From: QUBU01 sp014337915
Lineage (GTDB): Bacteria > Pseudomonadota > Gammaproteobacteria > Steroidobacterales > GCA-2729495
Assembly: GCA_030263395.1 (NCBI GenBank)
Contig: SZOW01000004.1
Coordinates: 124,001-188,000 of the forward strand
Length of the DNA: 64,000 nucleotides
Direction of reading: 5' to 3'
Shown: in pieces, positions 43,294 to 54,965 of the stretch
Layout: every line of letters begins with the position of its first letter
Position numbering within the stretch: the first letter of the stretch is position 1
The notes under the pieces: model-generated
What the model saw: the letters and a program-made list of their open reading frames with translations, nothing else
What the model was told of the DNA's origin: nothing
Databases searched by the model: none
Made by a program: the position numbers and the translations under genes

Positions 43294-44610
43294 ATGGAAT
43301 ACCGGAGCACACGCGGCGGGCCGCCGGTGACTGTCGAGCAGGCCATCATGAGCGGCACCGCCGCAGATGGCGGGCTGTATGTACCCAGTGCCCTGCCGGC
43401 GCTGTCGGTTGCGGACTTCGCCGGCTGCGAGTCCTTTGCGGAGGTGGCTGCCCGATTCCTGCAGCCGTTCCTTGCGGCGTCGAGCCTCGAAGGGCCGCTG
43501 GCGGCCATCTGCCGCGAAGCGCTGGATTTTCCGATTCCGGTGCGTCCGGTCGAGTCCGGCCTCGCGGTCCTCGAGCTCTTCCATGGTCCTACCGCGGCCT
43601 TCAAGGATGTCGGGGCGCGGTTCCTGGCCGCTGCCATGTCCCGCATCCTGCAGGGCGGCCGTCATGGACGGCCACCGGTCACGATCCTGGTGGCCACCTC
43701 CGGGGATACCGGGGGTGCCGTGGCTGCTGCATTCCATGGCCGGCCGGGACTGCGGGTCGTCGTGCTGTTTCCGGAGGGCCGTGTCTCGCCGCGGCAGCAG
43801 CACCAGCTGACCTGCTGGGGTGGCAATGTCACGTCGCTGGCGGTCAGGGGAGAGTTCGACGACTGCCAGCGGCTCGTCAAAGCGGCATTTGCCAACGCTG
43901 CGCTAGCGCGGTCGCATAGCCTGTGTTCGGCAAACAGCATCAACGTTGGGCGGCTGCTGCCGCAGGCGGCGTACTACGCCAGGACGAGCCTGGACCACTT
44001 CCGGCAGACCGGGCAACGCACCAGCTTCGTGATCCCGACCGGCAACCTCGGCAATGCCTTTGCCTGCGTCTGGGCCCGCCATGTCGGGCTGCCGATCGAC
44101 CGCATCGTGCTGGCGACGAACGCCAACACGACGGTCGAGGATTATCTGGCCACCGGACAGTGGTTGCCGCGGCCTACGGTTGCAACGCTTGCTTCGGCTA
44201 TGGATGTAGGCAACCCGAGCAACATGGAACGCCTCCGAAGCCTGTGCGGCGATGATGCTGCGCGTGTTCGCGAAGAGGTGAGCGCCGTGGCCGTTTCGGA
44301 TGACGAGATCCGTGCGACGATCCAGGACGAATACCGTCGCAGCGGTTCCGTCATCTGCCCGCATACTGCTACTGGATTCTTCGCCTATCGGCGCCTGCCG
44401 GCAGCCGAACGTGCCCATCGCCACTGGGTGGTGGTGGCTACAGCCCACGCGGCCAAGTTCGATACCATCGTCGAACCCCTGCTTGGCACCACGATCGAGC
44501 CACCGGCTGAACTGGCACGGCTGCTGCGCCTCCCGGCCCGCTTCGAGACCATCCAGCCCGGTCTGGAGGAACTGGCTGCCTGGCTCGGGGACGGGACAGG
44601 CCATGGCTGA
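43294..44610 (+). CDS. thrC: Threonine synthase
   Basis: PLP enzyme converting O-phosphohomoserine to threonine. 438 residues, with N-terminal TADGGLYVP, the PLP lysine Lys104 in FHGPTAAFKDVGARF, the phosphate-binding ATSGDTGGAVAAAF, and PTGNLGNAFA. ATG at 43294, 9 bases after thrA, so certainly in its operon. The homoserine kinase gene thrB that usually sits between thrA and thrC is absent here. Confidence 0.94.
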   Translation: MEYRSTRGGPPVTVEQAIMSGTAADGGLYVPSALPALSVADFAGCESFAEVAARFLQPFLAASSLEGPLAAICREALDFPIPVRPVESGLAVLELFHGPTAAFKDVGARFLAAAMSRILQGGRHGRPPVTILVATSGDTGGAVAAAFHGRPGLRVVVLFPEGRVSPRQQHQLTCWGGNVTSLAVRGEFDDCQRLVKAAFANAALARSHSLCSANSINVGRLLPQAAYYARTSLDHFRQTGQRTSFVIPTGNLGNAFACVWARHVGLPIDRIVLATNANTTVEDYLATGQWLPRPTVATLASAMDVGNPSNMERLRSLCGDDAARVREEVSAVAVSDDEIRATIQDEYRRSGSVICPHTATGFFAYRRLPAAERAHRHWVVVATAHAAKFDTIVEPLLGTTIEPPAELARLLRLPARFETIQPGLEELAAWLGDGTGHG

Positions 44611-45190
44611 GGGCGCCATGCCCGTTGCAGGCCGCTGGCCGCTGCTCGTTGGCGGCGCGGCGCTTGCCATTGGTGGCCTGGCTGCCGCTGCCTGGTGGTA
44701 TGCGCGGCGCCAGCGCGCTGGCAGCATTCCGGCGCGGCTGCGGCGCGCGGCCGAGGACCTGCTGTCAGGTGTGCTGGTTCCCCACGTCGAAGGTGGGCAG
44801 ATTCACCTGGAACATGTGATCCTGACCCGGCAGAGCATCGTGGTCGTGGACCTGCGCGATGCCGCAGGCCATGTCTTCGGCAGCGAAAGCATGCAGGAGT
44901 GGACGGTGCTGGCACGCAACCAGCGCTACACCTTTGCCAATCCGCTTCCTGCGCTCTATGACCGGCTGGCCGCAGTCCGGCGACTGGTGCCGGACGTTCC
45001 GGTACGGGGCGTAGTCGTATTCAAGCCTGGCGCAATATTCAGCAAGGGATTCCCGCCAAACGTAGCGCTTCTGGACGGCCTGCTCGAGGAGATCGGCAGG
45101 GTGGGCGAGGCGCCTGCTGCGCCTGCGGGCGAGGCACTTGCCGATGCCTGGCGGCGCCTGCGCCGGGAAGCAGTCAACGCGCCGCACTGA
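44603..45190 (+). CDS. NERD domain membrane-anchored protein
   Basis: 195 residues. One N-terminal membrane helix (about 10-33, WPLLVGGAALAIGGLAAAAWWY), then a nuclease-related NERD domain (VEGGQIHLEHVILTRQSIVVVDL, GSESMQEWTVL, and PLPALYDRLAAVRRL). NERD domains are related to the restriction-endonuclease fold, but the usual Asp/Glu-x-Lys signature is not clear here. ATG overlaps the thrC stop by 8 bases (ATGGCTGA). The end overlaps the convergent tatD by 17 bases. Confidence 0.75.
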   Translation: MAEGAMPVAGRWPLLVGGAALAIGGLAAAAWWYARRQRAGSIPARLRRAAEDLLSGVLVPHVEGGQIHLEHVILTRQSIVVVDLRDAAGHVFGSESMQEWTVLARNQRYTFANPLPALYDRLAAVRRLVPDVPVRGVVVFKPGAIFSKGFPPNVALLDGLLEEIGRVGEAPAAPAGEALADAWRRLRREAVNAPH

Positions 45191-45995
45191 TGCCAGCGGG
45201 GGCTGGCGGCAGCCGGAAAAGGCGCTCCGAATTCTGCGTGGCGGCCTGCGCCAGGACCTGCGGGTCGACACCCATGTAGCGCGCGACGGCCTCCAGTACG
45301 ACCGGCAGGTTGGCGGGTTCATTGCGACGGCTACGCGAGCCCCTGGCCAGTGACCGGGGCAGCAGGTAGGGCGCATCCGTTTCGAGCATCACCCGGTCGA
45401 GCGGTAGCGTGGCGACGGCTTCGCGCAGGCTTGCGCCGCGGCTGTCGTCGCAGATCCAGCCGGTGACACCGATGTGGAGGCCCAACCCGAGGTAGGCTTC
45501 CATCTGCTCGCGCGATCCGGTGAAGCAGTGCGCGACTCCACCTGCCAGATCACCGATACGCTCGTTCAGCATGGCGAGAAAGTCAGCGTGGGCATCGCGC
45601 TGGTGCAGGAAAACCGGTTTGCCGATGGCGGCCGCCAGCCCCAGTTGCCGCTCGAACGCATACCGCTGGTCCCTGCGCGGGGAAAGATCCCGGAAATAAT
45701 CCAGGCCGCATTCCCCGACGGCGACCACCTCGTCGTGGGTGGCGATCTCCACCAGTTCCGCTGCCGTTTGCGGCCCGAAGTCCACGGCATGGTGCGGGTG
45801 GACACCGGCGGTAGCAAACAGGCGTCCTGGCGAAAGGCGAGCCAGTTCCAGCGCCCTGCGGCTGCAGTCGGGTGTACTGCCGGTTATCAACATGCGCGAG
45901 ACACCGGCTGCCCTGGCCCTGGCCACGACTTCACTGCGGTCGTGGTCGAAAGACTCATGGGTCAAGTTGGCACCGATGTCGATGAGGTTGATCAT
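45174..45995 (-). CDS. tatD: TatD family hydrolase (metal-dependent DNase)
   Basis: 273 residues of the TIM-barrel amidohydrolase type. Metal-ligand motifs: GVHPHHAV, GECGLDYFRDLSP, FLHQRDAH, AHCFTGS and ETDAPYLLPR. It begins INLIDIGANLT, as E. coli TatD does (FDIGVNLT), which distinguishes it from YcfH and YjjV. E. coli TatD is a 3'-5' exonuclease linked to repair of oxidised DNA. Start at ATG 45995, 13 bases after the sirtuin gene on the same strand. Confidence 0.88.
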   Translation of the reverse strand: MINLIDIGANLTHESFDHDRSEVVARARAAGVSRMLITGSTPDCSRRALELARLSPGRLFATAGVHPHHAVDFGPQTAAELVEIATHDEVVAVGECGLDYFRDLSPRRDQRYAFERQLGLAAAIGKPVFLHQRDAHADFLAMLNERIGDLAGGVAHCFTGSREQMEAYLGLGLHIGVTGWICDDSRGASLREAVATLPLDRVMLETDAPYLLPRSLARGSRSRRNEPANLPVVLEAVARYMGVDPQVLAQAATQNSERLFRLPPAPAGISAAR

Positions 45996-46008
45996 GCCGC
46001 GGCCCGCA

Positions 46009-46748
46009 TCAGTCGAGTGCCGCAAGCACTGCGGGGAAGGCCTCTCCGGCTGGCATGCGCAAGCTGATGTCAGCCTGGCTGCTGACCAGGGTCTCCTGCG
46101 GATTGACCTCGGCGAAGCGGGCCCCGGCAGAGCGCGCCAGCGCAATCAGGCCCGCTGCCGGCATCACCATGGATGAGGTGCCGACGGCGATCAGGAGGTC
46201 GCAGTTGCCTGCTGCTGCCTGGCTGGCGGCCAGGATCTGGGGTGGCAGGGGTTCGCCGAACCAGACCACGTCCGGCCGGATATATGCGCCGCAGGAAGGG
46301 CAACGGGGCGGCTTGCTGGTTCCCCTGGTGTCGATGTCAGTGAGGCGGTTCTCGCGGCTGCAGCGGTTGCGAAGGATGTTGCCGTGCAGCTCCAGCACGG
46401 ACCGGCTGCCAGCCTGCTGGTGCAGGCCATCCACGTTCTGCGTGACGAGGACCAGGCTGGGCAGAAGCCGGTCGAGGGCAGCAATGGCCAGGTGTGCCGC
46501 ATTCGGCTTCGCAGCGGCGATCGCTTCGCGCCGCCACTGGTACCACTGCCAGACCAGCCGGGGGTCGCGTGCGAATGCCTCGGGCGTCGCCAGGTCCTCG
46601 GCTCTGTAGCGCGCCCACAGTCCGTCCTGCGGGTCACGGAAGGTCGGGATGCCGCTCTCCGCCGAAACTCCGGCGCCGGTCAGTACGACCGTGCGCCTGG
46701 ATACGCGCAGGGCGGCTGCCAATACGTCGATTTCCGGACCTGCGCGCC

Positions 46749-46752
<4 letters not shown>
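46009..46752 (-). CDS. SIR2-family NAD-dependent protein deacylase
   Basis: 247 residues. Removes acyl groups from lysine using NAD+. Motifs: GAGVSAESGIPTFRD (NAD site), TQNVDGLHQQAG, catalytic His in ELHGNI, and zinc-site CPSCG with a single upstream Cys (RNRCS), as in E. coli CobB. Tyr71 and Arg74 (WYQWRRE) form the YxxR pair typical of class III sirtuins with desuccinylase activity. GTG start overlaps the acnA stop (GTGA), so it is translationally coupled to aconitase. Confidence 0.9.
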
Positions 46753-49427
<2,675 letters not shown>

Positions 49428-49556
49428 GGGACTACTCCAGGTTCAGGTCGGCATTGACTGGCGGCCGGGCAACAGGCCCAGCGCCCGAATTTCGCCCCGG
49501 CCCCGCGCGGGCAGGCCGGCGTGGAGCCAGGAGGATACTTGGGGCAACAGCAGGGA

Positions 49557-49562
49557 ATTATA
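49557..49562 (-). promoter_or_regulatory. Putative acnA -10 element
   Basis: A perfect TATAAT on the minus strand (in CGCTATAATTCC), about 130 bases upstream of the acnA ATG. No good -35 is seen at 16-18 bases (GC-rich end of mnmA), so activation may be needed. The leader between it and acnA contains no gene. Confidence 0.4.
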
Positions 49563-49585
49563 GCGGATAGCGGCGCCGGTCGCCC

Positions 49586-50707
49586 TCAGGCGACGGAGGA
49601 CTGCGCAGCAGAAACGGAATGCGCGCTCATGATCACGGCACCGCCCAGGCAGGCGTCGCCATCGTAGAAGACGGCGTACTGGCCGGGGGTGATTGCCCAC
49701 TGCGGACGCTCGAAGCGTACCCGCAGGGATCCATCGCTAGCGCTCGATATCGTTGCAGCGCCCGGCTCGTGCCGATGGCGCAGCCGGACATGGCAGCGCC
49801 AGCCCGCCGGGCTGGCGATTCCAGGTGGCACCGCATCGATCCAGGACGCAGGGCCCGTGGTCATTTCGGTCGACCACAGCAGTGGGTGCCCACGTCCCTG
49901 CACGACCACCAGGCTTCTGTCGGCGGGCCGCTTGGCCGCCACGTACCAGGGTGCGGCAGCGCCGCCGCTGAGGCCGCCGATTCCCAGTCCGCCACGCTGA
50001 CCGAGCGTATAGAAGGCAAGGCCCTGGTGCCGTCCCAGTTCCCGGCCCTGGGTGTCGACGATGGGTCCAGGCTCCTGCTGCAGGTGGCGGCCGAGGAATT
50101 CACGGAATGGCCGCTCGCCGATAAAGCAGATGCCGGTGCTGTCGGGTCGCTGGTGGTTCGGCAGCCCGGCCTCGGCAGCGATGCTGCGTACCTGGCGCTT
50201 GGTCAGGTCCCCGAGGGGGAACAACGCCTGCCGCAGGGCCTCGCCGGGCACTGCGTGGAGGAAGTAGGTCTGGTCCTTGCCGGGGTCGGCCGCCTTGAGG
50301 AGCCTCACCGGGCCGCGGGCATCGATCCGGGCGTAATGACCGGTCGCGATGCGCTCGGCACCCAGCCGGCGGGCGTGCTCGAGGAACGTGCCGAACTTGA
50401 TGTGGCGATTGCACAGGACGTCCGGGTTTGGCGTATGGCCGGCCTGATAGCCGGCGAGGAACTCGGCGAAAACCTGCTCGCGGTAGGCTACGCTGAAATT
50501 GGCCCGGTGCAGCGGAATATCGAGCTCGGCGCAGACGCGGCGGGCGGCCTGGTAGTCATCGGCGGCCGTGCAGTAGGCGTCGCCGTCCTCCCAGTTCGTC
50601 ATGTGGAGGCCCTGCACGTCGAATCCGGCCCGCGTCAGTTGCAGCGCCGCGACTGCGGAGTCCACACCGCCCGAGATTCCGACAACGATGACTTCCCGCC
50701 TGGCCAT
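49586..50707 (-). CDS. mnmA: tRNA-specific 2-thiouridylase MnmA
   Basis: Transfers sulfur to U34 of tRNA-Lys, -Glu and -Gln. 373 residues: PP-loop GISGGVDSAVAA at the N-terminus, first catalytic Cys in NPDVLCNRHIKF, second in STGICFIGERPF, and the C-terminal beta-barrel. Start at ATG 50707. The gene commonly lies near purB in gammaproteobacteria (E. coli: purB-hflD-mnmA). Here hflD is not between them. Confidence 0.95.
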   Translation of the reverse strand: MARREVIVVGISGGVDSAVAALQLTRAGFDVQGLHMTNWEDGDAYCTAADDYQAARRVCAELDIPLHRANFSVAYREQVFAEFLAGYQAGHTPNPDVLCNRHIKFGTFLEHARRLGAERIATGHYARIDARGPVRLLKAADPGKDQTYFLHAVPGEALRQALFPLGDLTKRQVRSIAAEAGLPNHQRPDSTGICFIGERPFREFLGRHLQQEPGPIVDTQGRELGRHQGLAFYTLGQRGGLGIGGLSGGAAAPWYVAAKRPADRSLVVVQGRGHPLLWSTEMTTGPASWIDAVPPGIASPAGWRCHVRLRHRHEPGAATISSASDGSLRVRFERPQWAITPGQYAVFYDGDACLGGAVIMSAHSVSAAQSSVA

Positions 50708-50776
50708 GCCGGCATTGTAGACGTGGCGTTCGCAGGCGTCGCCATCGGCAGTGCCAGCTGCAGTGCCGGGCGCGAT

Positions 50777-51274
50777 TCAGACGCGAACTTCGCGGAACTC
50801 GGGCCCTGGTTCGGACTGGTGCCAGATGGAATCGAACAGGTCGAGGTAGCGCCGCGTGACCAGCGGATCGTGGCTGTCGGCTATGCCTTCCCAGCGCGAG
50901 GCATCGATGCGATACAGCAGCGCGCTGTCATCGGCGATCAGAAACGCTTCGCGGTGACCGACGAAATCCTCATGGGCGTTGCGCAGGTCGATGTAGGTGT
51001 TGAGGCGGCGTGCGACACCCACCAGGCGATTGCCATTGCGGATGGCGCGCGCCGGATCGGTCACCAGGATACGGATCCGCGCGTAGCGCCTGGCAAGGAC
51101 CAGGCGCTTGGTGACATCCAGGAAATCCTCGTGGTCGTAGATGCAGGGTTCGAGGTCGGGAGTCAGGATGGCCAGCGAGCGTTTTGCCGAAGCAGCGATC
51201 GCCACTGCGGCAGCTCTGGTTTCCTCCATGCATGAGAGGATCTGGCGGCGATTGTTGACGCGCTCAGCTTGCAT
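50777..51274 (-). CDS. Uncharacterised protein, PLD-like/DUF7931-type
   Basis: 165 residues, soluble, no membrane segment. Seen: AKRSLAILTPDLEPCIYDHEDFLD near the start, a helix-strand pattern with ARIRILVTDPARAIRNGNRLV, and RHEAFLIADDS-like GHREAFLIADDSALLYR. This looks like a half phospholipase-D-type fold without a complete HKD motif. Similar proteins (I believe DUF7931) occur in gammaproteobacteria, but I am not certain of the family. It lies between purB and mnmA on the same strand, possibly in one transcript. Confidence 0.6.
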   Translation of the reverse strand: MQAERVNNRRQILSCMEETRAAAVAIAASAKRSLAILTPDLEPCIYDHEDFLDVTKRLVLARRYARIRILVTDPARAIRNGNRLVGVARRLNTYIDLRNAHEDFVGHREAFLIADDSALLYRIDASRWEGIADSHDPLVTRRYLDLFDSIWHQSEPGPEFREVRV

Positions 51275-51451
51275 GTAATCATTGGCCCGTCTTCGCGTTG
51301 CCTGGCGGCCCGGTTATGGCAAACGCTGGTGCAGCACTTCAGACCGCCGGAGCGGGGCCATGCTGCGGCCTGGACCGGCAGAGTGTACGGCCGCGTGCCG
51401 CTGGCCAGTGCCGACTGCGTCACAGTCTGCTGGCGGCGGCAGGGAATGACG

Positions 51452-52834
51452 TCAGGGCGTCCTGTCGAGGTCCGCCGTGAGACGCTCGGCCAGGCCGATG
51501 TAACCGCCCGGCGTGAGCTGCAGAAGCGCGTCGCGGGTGTTGCGGGGTAGGTCCAGTCCGCTGATGAAGGTGCGCAGGTCGTCAGGCCGCAACTGGCGGC
51601 CGCGACTCAGGGCTTTCAGCTGCTCGTAGGCATCGCCATGGCCGTAGCGGCGCAGAACCGTCTGCACGGCCTCGGTCAGCACCTCCCAGTTCGTCTCCAG
51701 GTCCGCAGCCATGCGGGCCGGATCGGCGTCGAGCTTCTCCAGGCCAGCGCCGAAGGACTGGTAAGCCAGCAGGCTGTGGGCAATGGCTACCCCGACATTG
51801 CGCAGCACGGTCGAGTCGGAAAGGTCGCGCTGCCACCGTGAAATCGGCAGCTTGGCGGCAAAGTGCTGCAGGAGGGCGTTGGCGATGCCGAGGTTTCCCT
51901 CTGCATTTTCGAAATCAATCGGATTGATCTTGTGTGGCATCGTCGAGGAGCCGACCTCGCGCGCCTTCGGGCGCTGGCGGAAGTAGCCGATCGAGATATA
52001 CCCCCAGATATCGCGCGCCGCATCGATGAGGACAGTGTTGATGCGTGCCAGCGCGTCGAAATACTCGGCCATCCAGTCATGCGGCTCGATCTGAGTAGTG
52101 AACGGGTTGGCCTCGAGCCCGAGTGACTGCAGGAATTCGCTGGACAGCCTCGGCCAGTCGATATCCGGGTAGGCGACGACATGCGCATTGAAATTGCCCA
52201 CTGCGCCATTGAGTTTGGCCAGCACCACGACATTCTCCAGGCTGGCCTGCTGGCGCTGCAGGCGCCAGGAGATGTTTGCCAGCTCCTTGCCGAGCGTGGT
52301 CGGGCTGGCAGGCTGGCCATGTGTGCGCGAAAGCATGGGAAGGGCAGCCGTCGCCCTTGCCATCACCCGCAGTCGGGTCACCAGGGTCCGCAGGGCGGGC
52401 GCCACCAGATCCTGGCGCGCACTGCGCAGGATCAGGGCATAGGCAATGTTGTTGATGTCCTCGGAAGTGCAGGCGAAGTGCACGAATGGACGCAGCCGGG
52501 ACAACTCCGAGCCTTCGGCCAGTCGCTCGCTGATGAAGTATTCCACTGCCTTGACATCGTGATTGGTGGTTTTCTCGATAGCCTTGACGCGACCGGCCTC
52601 CTGGTAGCCGAAGTCCGCGACCAGCCGGTCGAGCCAGTCATGAACGACGGGTGATACCTCGGGGTAGTCTGCAATTTCGCCCTGCCTGGCCAGGAACTGC
52701 AGCCAGCGGACCTCGGTCAGCAGGCGGCGCTTGATCAGGCCCTGCTCGCTGAAAAGCTCCCGGCAGCTGTCGAGCTTCGCGGCGTAACGGCCGTCCAGGG
52801 GGGAAATTGCCGTCAGGGCCTGTTGTTCGTCCAT
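51452..52834 (-). CDS. purB: Adenylosuccinate lyase
   Basis: Catalyses two steps of purine synthesis (SAICAR cleavage and adenylosuccinate to AMP). 460 residues: LSPLDGRYAAK-type ISPLDGRYAAK near the N-terminus, TNHDVKAVEYF, TSEDINNIAYAL, SRTHGQPASPTTLGKE and the fumarase-superfamily signature GSSTMPHKINPIDFENAEGN. ATG at 52834. Divergent from fumC across a 116-base region holding a perfect inverted repeat. Confidence 0.96.
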   Translation of the reverse strand: MDEQQALTAISPLDGRYAAKLDSCRELFSEQGLIKRRLLTEVRWLQFLARQGEIADYPEVSPVVHDWLDRLVADFGYQEAGRVKAIEKTTNHDVKAVEYFISERLAEGSELSRLRPFVHFACTSEDINNIAYALILRSARQDLVAPALRTLVTRLRVMARATAALPMLSRTHGQPASPTTLGKELANISWRLQRQQASLENVVVLAKLNGAVGNFNAHVVAYPDIDWPRLSSEFLQSLGLEANPFTTQIEPHDWMAEYFDALARINTVLIDAARDIWGYISIGYFRQRPKAREVGSSTMPHKINPIDFENAEGNLGIANALLQHFAAKLPISRWQRDLSDSTVLRNVGVAIAHSLLAYQSFGAGLEKLDADPARMAADLETNWEVLTEAVQTVLRRYGHGDAYEQLKALSRGRQLRPDDLRTFISGLDLPRNTRDALLQLTPGGYIGLAERLTADLDRTP

Positions 52835-52842
52835 GTCTGCCT

Positions 52843-52868
52843 GCCGAAAAGGACCTATACTTTTCGGC
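52843..52868. promoter_or_regulatory. Perfect 9-bp inverted repeat in the purB-fumC divergent region
   Basis: GCCGAAAAG (52843-52851) and CTTTTCGGC (52860-52868) flank an 8-base centre. TATACT (52856-52861) inside it resembles a plus-strand -10. It begins 9 bases from the purB start and is 83 bases from fumC. It does not match the E. coli PurR box. It is either an operator or a hairpin in the purB leader. Confidence 0.5.
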
Positions 52869-52950
52869 CCGAATCATACACCAAGGCATGGCCCGGGCCG
52901 GCAGGTTCGGCCGTGGCCACGGCGCAAGCCAGCAATCTCAGGAGCAGAAA

Positions 52951-54339
52951 ATGGCAGACAACGGTTACCGGGTCGAGCGTGACAGCATGGGCGAGCTACG
53001 CGTACCCGAGCAGGCGCTCTGGGGCGCGCAGACCCAGCGTGCGGTAGATAATTTTCCGATCAGCGGCCTCAGCATGCCGCGCGCCTTCATTCGCGCACTC
53101 GGCCTGATCAAGTGGGCGGCAGCCGGCGCCAACGGCGAGCTCGGCCTGTTGCCCACGGTGAAGGCACGGGCCATCCAGTCTGCCGCGCTGGACGTCGCGG
53201 CCGGCGAGTTCGACGCCCAGTTTCCCATCGATGTCTTCCAGACCGGCTCGGGGACCAGCTCGAACATGAATGCCAATGAGGTCATCGCCCATCTCGCCAG
53301 CAAGCGTGGCCCCGGGTCGATCCACCCGAACGATGACGTGAACATGGGCCAGAGCAGCAATGACGTCATCCCGACGGCCATCCACGTCAGCGCGGCACTG
53401 CTGGTGGCCGAAGAACTGCTGCCGGCCCTGCAGCACCTGCAGGCCACCCTCGAGGCCAAAGCGCAGGAAACCGACGGCGTGGTAAAAACCGGCCGTACGC
53501 ACCTCATGGACGCCATGCCCGTGCGCCTTGGCCAGGAACTGTCCGGCTGGGCCTGCCAGATCGGCAACGCCCGGGTCCGCCTGCAGGAATGCCTGCAGCG
53601 CCTGGGGCGCCTGGCGCAGGGTGGCACAGCGGTTGGCACCGGCATCAATGCGCACCCCAAGTTTGGTTCCAAGGTGGCGGTGCTGCTCAGCGAGCACACC
53701 GGAATCGAGTTCCGCGCCTCGGAGAACTATTTCGAGTCGATGAGCACGCAGGACACGGCCGTCGAACTTTCCGGCCAGTTGCGGGTGCTCGCGGTATCGC
53801 TGATGAAAATTGCCAATGACCTGCGCTGGATGAACAGTGGTCCGCTGGCCGGCCTCGGCGAGATCCAGTTGCCGGCGTTGCAGCCCGGCAGCAGCATCAT
53901 GCCAGGCAAGGTGAACCCGGTGATCCCGGAGGCGGTCGCAATGGTGGCAGCCCAGGTCATGGGGAACGATACGACGATCGCCATTGCCGGGCAGTCCGGC
54001 AATTTCCAGCTCAACGTCATGCTGCCGGTGGTGGCCTACAACCTGCTGCAGAGTGCGGGATTGCTCGCGGCAGCCAGCCGTGTGCTGGCCGACAAGGCCA
54101 TCCACGGCTTCACGGTCAACGCTGCCAAGCTGGGCGAGGCGCTGGACCGCAACCCGATCCTGGTAACGGCAATGAATCCGGTCATTGGCTACGAAAAGGG
54201 TGCGGCCATTGCCAAGAAGGCCTACGCCCAGGGCCGGCCGATTCGCGAGGTGGCCCGCGAGCAGACCGATCTCACCGATACGGAACTCGACCGGCTTCTG
54301 AACGCAATGGACCTGACGCGCGGTGGCATCAAGGGTTGA
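52951..54339 (+). CDS. fumC: Class II fumarate hydratase
   Basis: Iron-free, oxygen-stable fumarase interconverting fumarate and malate. 462 residues: VPEQALWGAQTQRAVDNFPIS, TGSGTSSNMNANEVIA, HPNDDVNMGQSSNDVIPTA (in parts), KTGRTHLMDAMP and the signature GSSIMPGKVNPVIPE. ATG at 52951 with AGGAG upstream. The in-frame extension upstream overlaps purB's promoter and is rejected. Confidence 0.97.
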   Translation: MADNGYRVERDSMGELRVPEQALWGAQTQRAVDNFPISGLSMPRAFIRALGLIKWAAAGANGELGLLPTVKARAIQSAALDVAAGEFDAQFPIDVFQTGSGTSSNMNANEVIAHLASKRGPGSIHPNDDVNMGQSSNDVIPTAIHVSAALLVAEELLPALQHLQATLEAKAQETDGVVKTGRTHLMDAMPVRLGQELSGWACQIGNARVRLQECLQRLGRLAQGGTAVGTGINAHPKFGSKVAVLLSEHTGIEFRASENYFESMSTQDTAVELSGQLRVLAVSLMKIANDLRWMNSGPLAGLGEIQLPALQPGSSIMPGKVNPVIPEAVAMVAAQVMGNDTTIAIAGQSGNFQLNVMLPVVAYNLLQSAGLLAAASRVLADKAIHGFTVNAAKLGEALDRNPILVTAMNPVIGYEKGAAIAKKAYAQGRPIREVAREQTDLTDTELDRLLNAMDLTRGGIKG

Positions 54340-54361
54340 GCGACCCGCGTTGCTCACCCGG

Positions 54362-54961
54362 ATGAGGATCGAGGCGCGGCTGAGCCACTCAGACGCACCA
54401 GCAGACCCGGAGGCCGAGGCCCGCGCAGCGTGGCCGCCGGAGGTGGCGCGGGTGCTGTTCCCGGCGCCGTTGATTCGTGCCGCGGTACTGATGCCACTGG
54501 TGGAGCGCCCCGGGGGGTTGGCGGTGTTGCTGACCAGGCGCAGTGACCACCTGCGGGATCATCCGGGCCAGATCAGCTTTCCGGGTGGGCGCGTCGAGCC
54601 GGGCGATGTCGGCCCGCTGGCCACGGCGTTGCGCGAGATGGACGAGGAACTGGGCATAAAGCCGGCACGTGTCGGGGTTGCTGGTTACCTGCCGGCCCAG
54701 GCCGTAGTGACCGGATTTGTCGTTACTCCGGTTGTCGGGTTCCTGCCGCCGGACATCGACGTACGCCCGGATGCCCGCGAGGTTGCCGAGGCCTTCGAGG
54801 TGCCGTTGAGCTACGTGCTCGACCTCGCCAATCTTCGTGAGTCCACGCGTACTGTGCGTGGCATCCAGGTTCCGGTATGCGAGTACAGTTACGCCGGCCA
54901 CCGCATCTGGGGCGCCACCGCCAGCATGCTGCGAAAGCTGTCGGAGCTGATATCGGCCTAG
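54362..54961 (+). CDS. Nudix hydrolase, CoA pyrophosphatase type
   Basis: About 199 residues. Family motif LLTRRSDHLRDHPGQISFPGG followed by the Nudix box (GGRVEPGD ... REMDEELGI) is typical of the NudL-type enzymes that cleave CoA. The start is uncertain: ATG at 54362 is given, but TTG 54350 or GTG 54323 are possible and none has a clear ribosome-binding site. It lies 22 bases after fumC and 4 bases before mazG, so probably cotranscribed. Confidence 0.85.
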   Translation: MRIEARLSHSDAPADPEAEARAAWPPEVARVLFPAPLIRAAVLMPLVERPGGLAVLLTRRSDHLRDHPGQISFPGGRVEPGDVGPLATALREMDEELGIKPARVGVAGYLPAQAVVTGFVVTPVVGFLPPDIDVRPDAREVAEAFEVPLSYVLDLANLRESTRTVRGIQVPVCEYSYAGHRIWGATASMLRKLSELISA

Positions 54962-54965
54962 CACC

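Noticed and set aside
42289..43803. 504-codon open frame on the minus strand across thrA and thrC
   Set aside because: Long antisense frames are common in GC-rich DNA. It crosses two well-conserved genes and shows no family features.
51269..51550. Plus-strand open frame in the purB downstream gap
   Set aside because: It runs antisense into purB, is Arg-rich and has no features. The gap was expected to hold nudJ or hflD by synteny, but neither is present.
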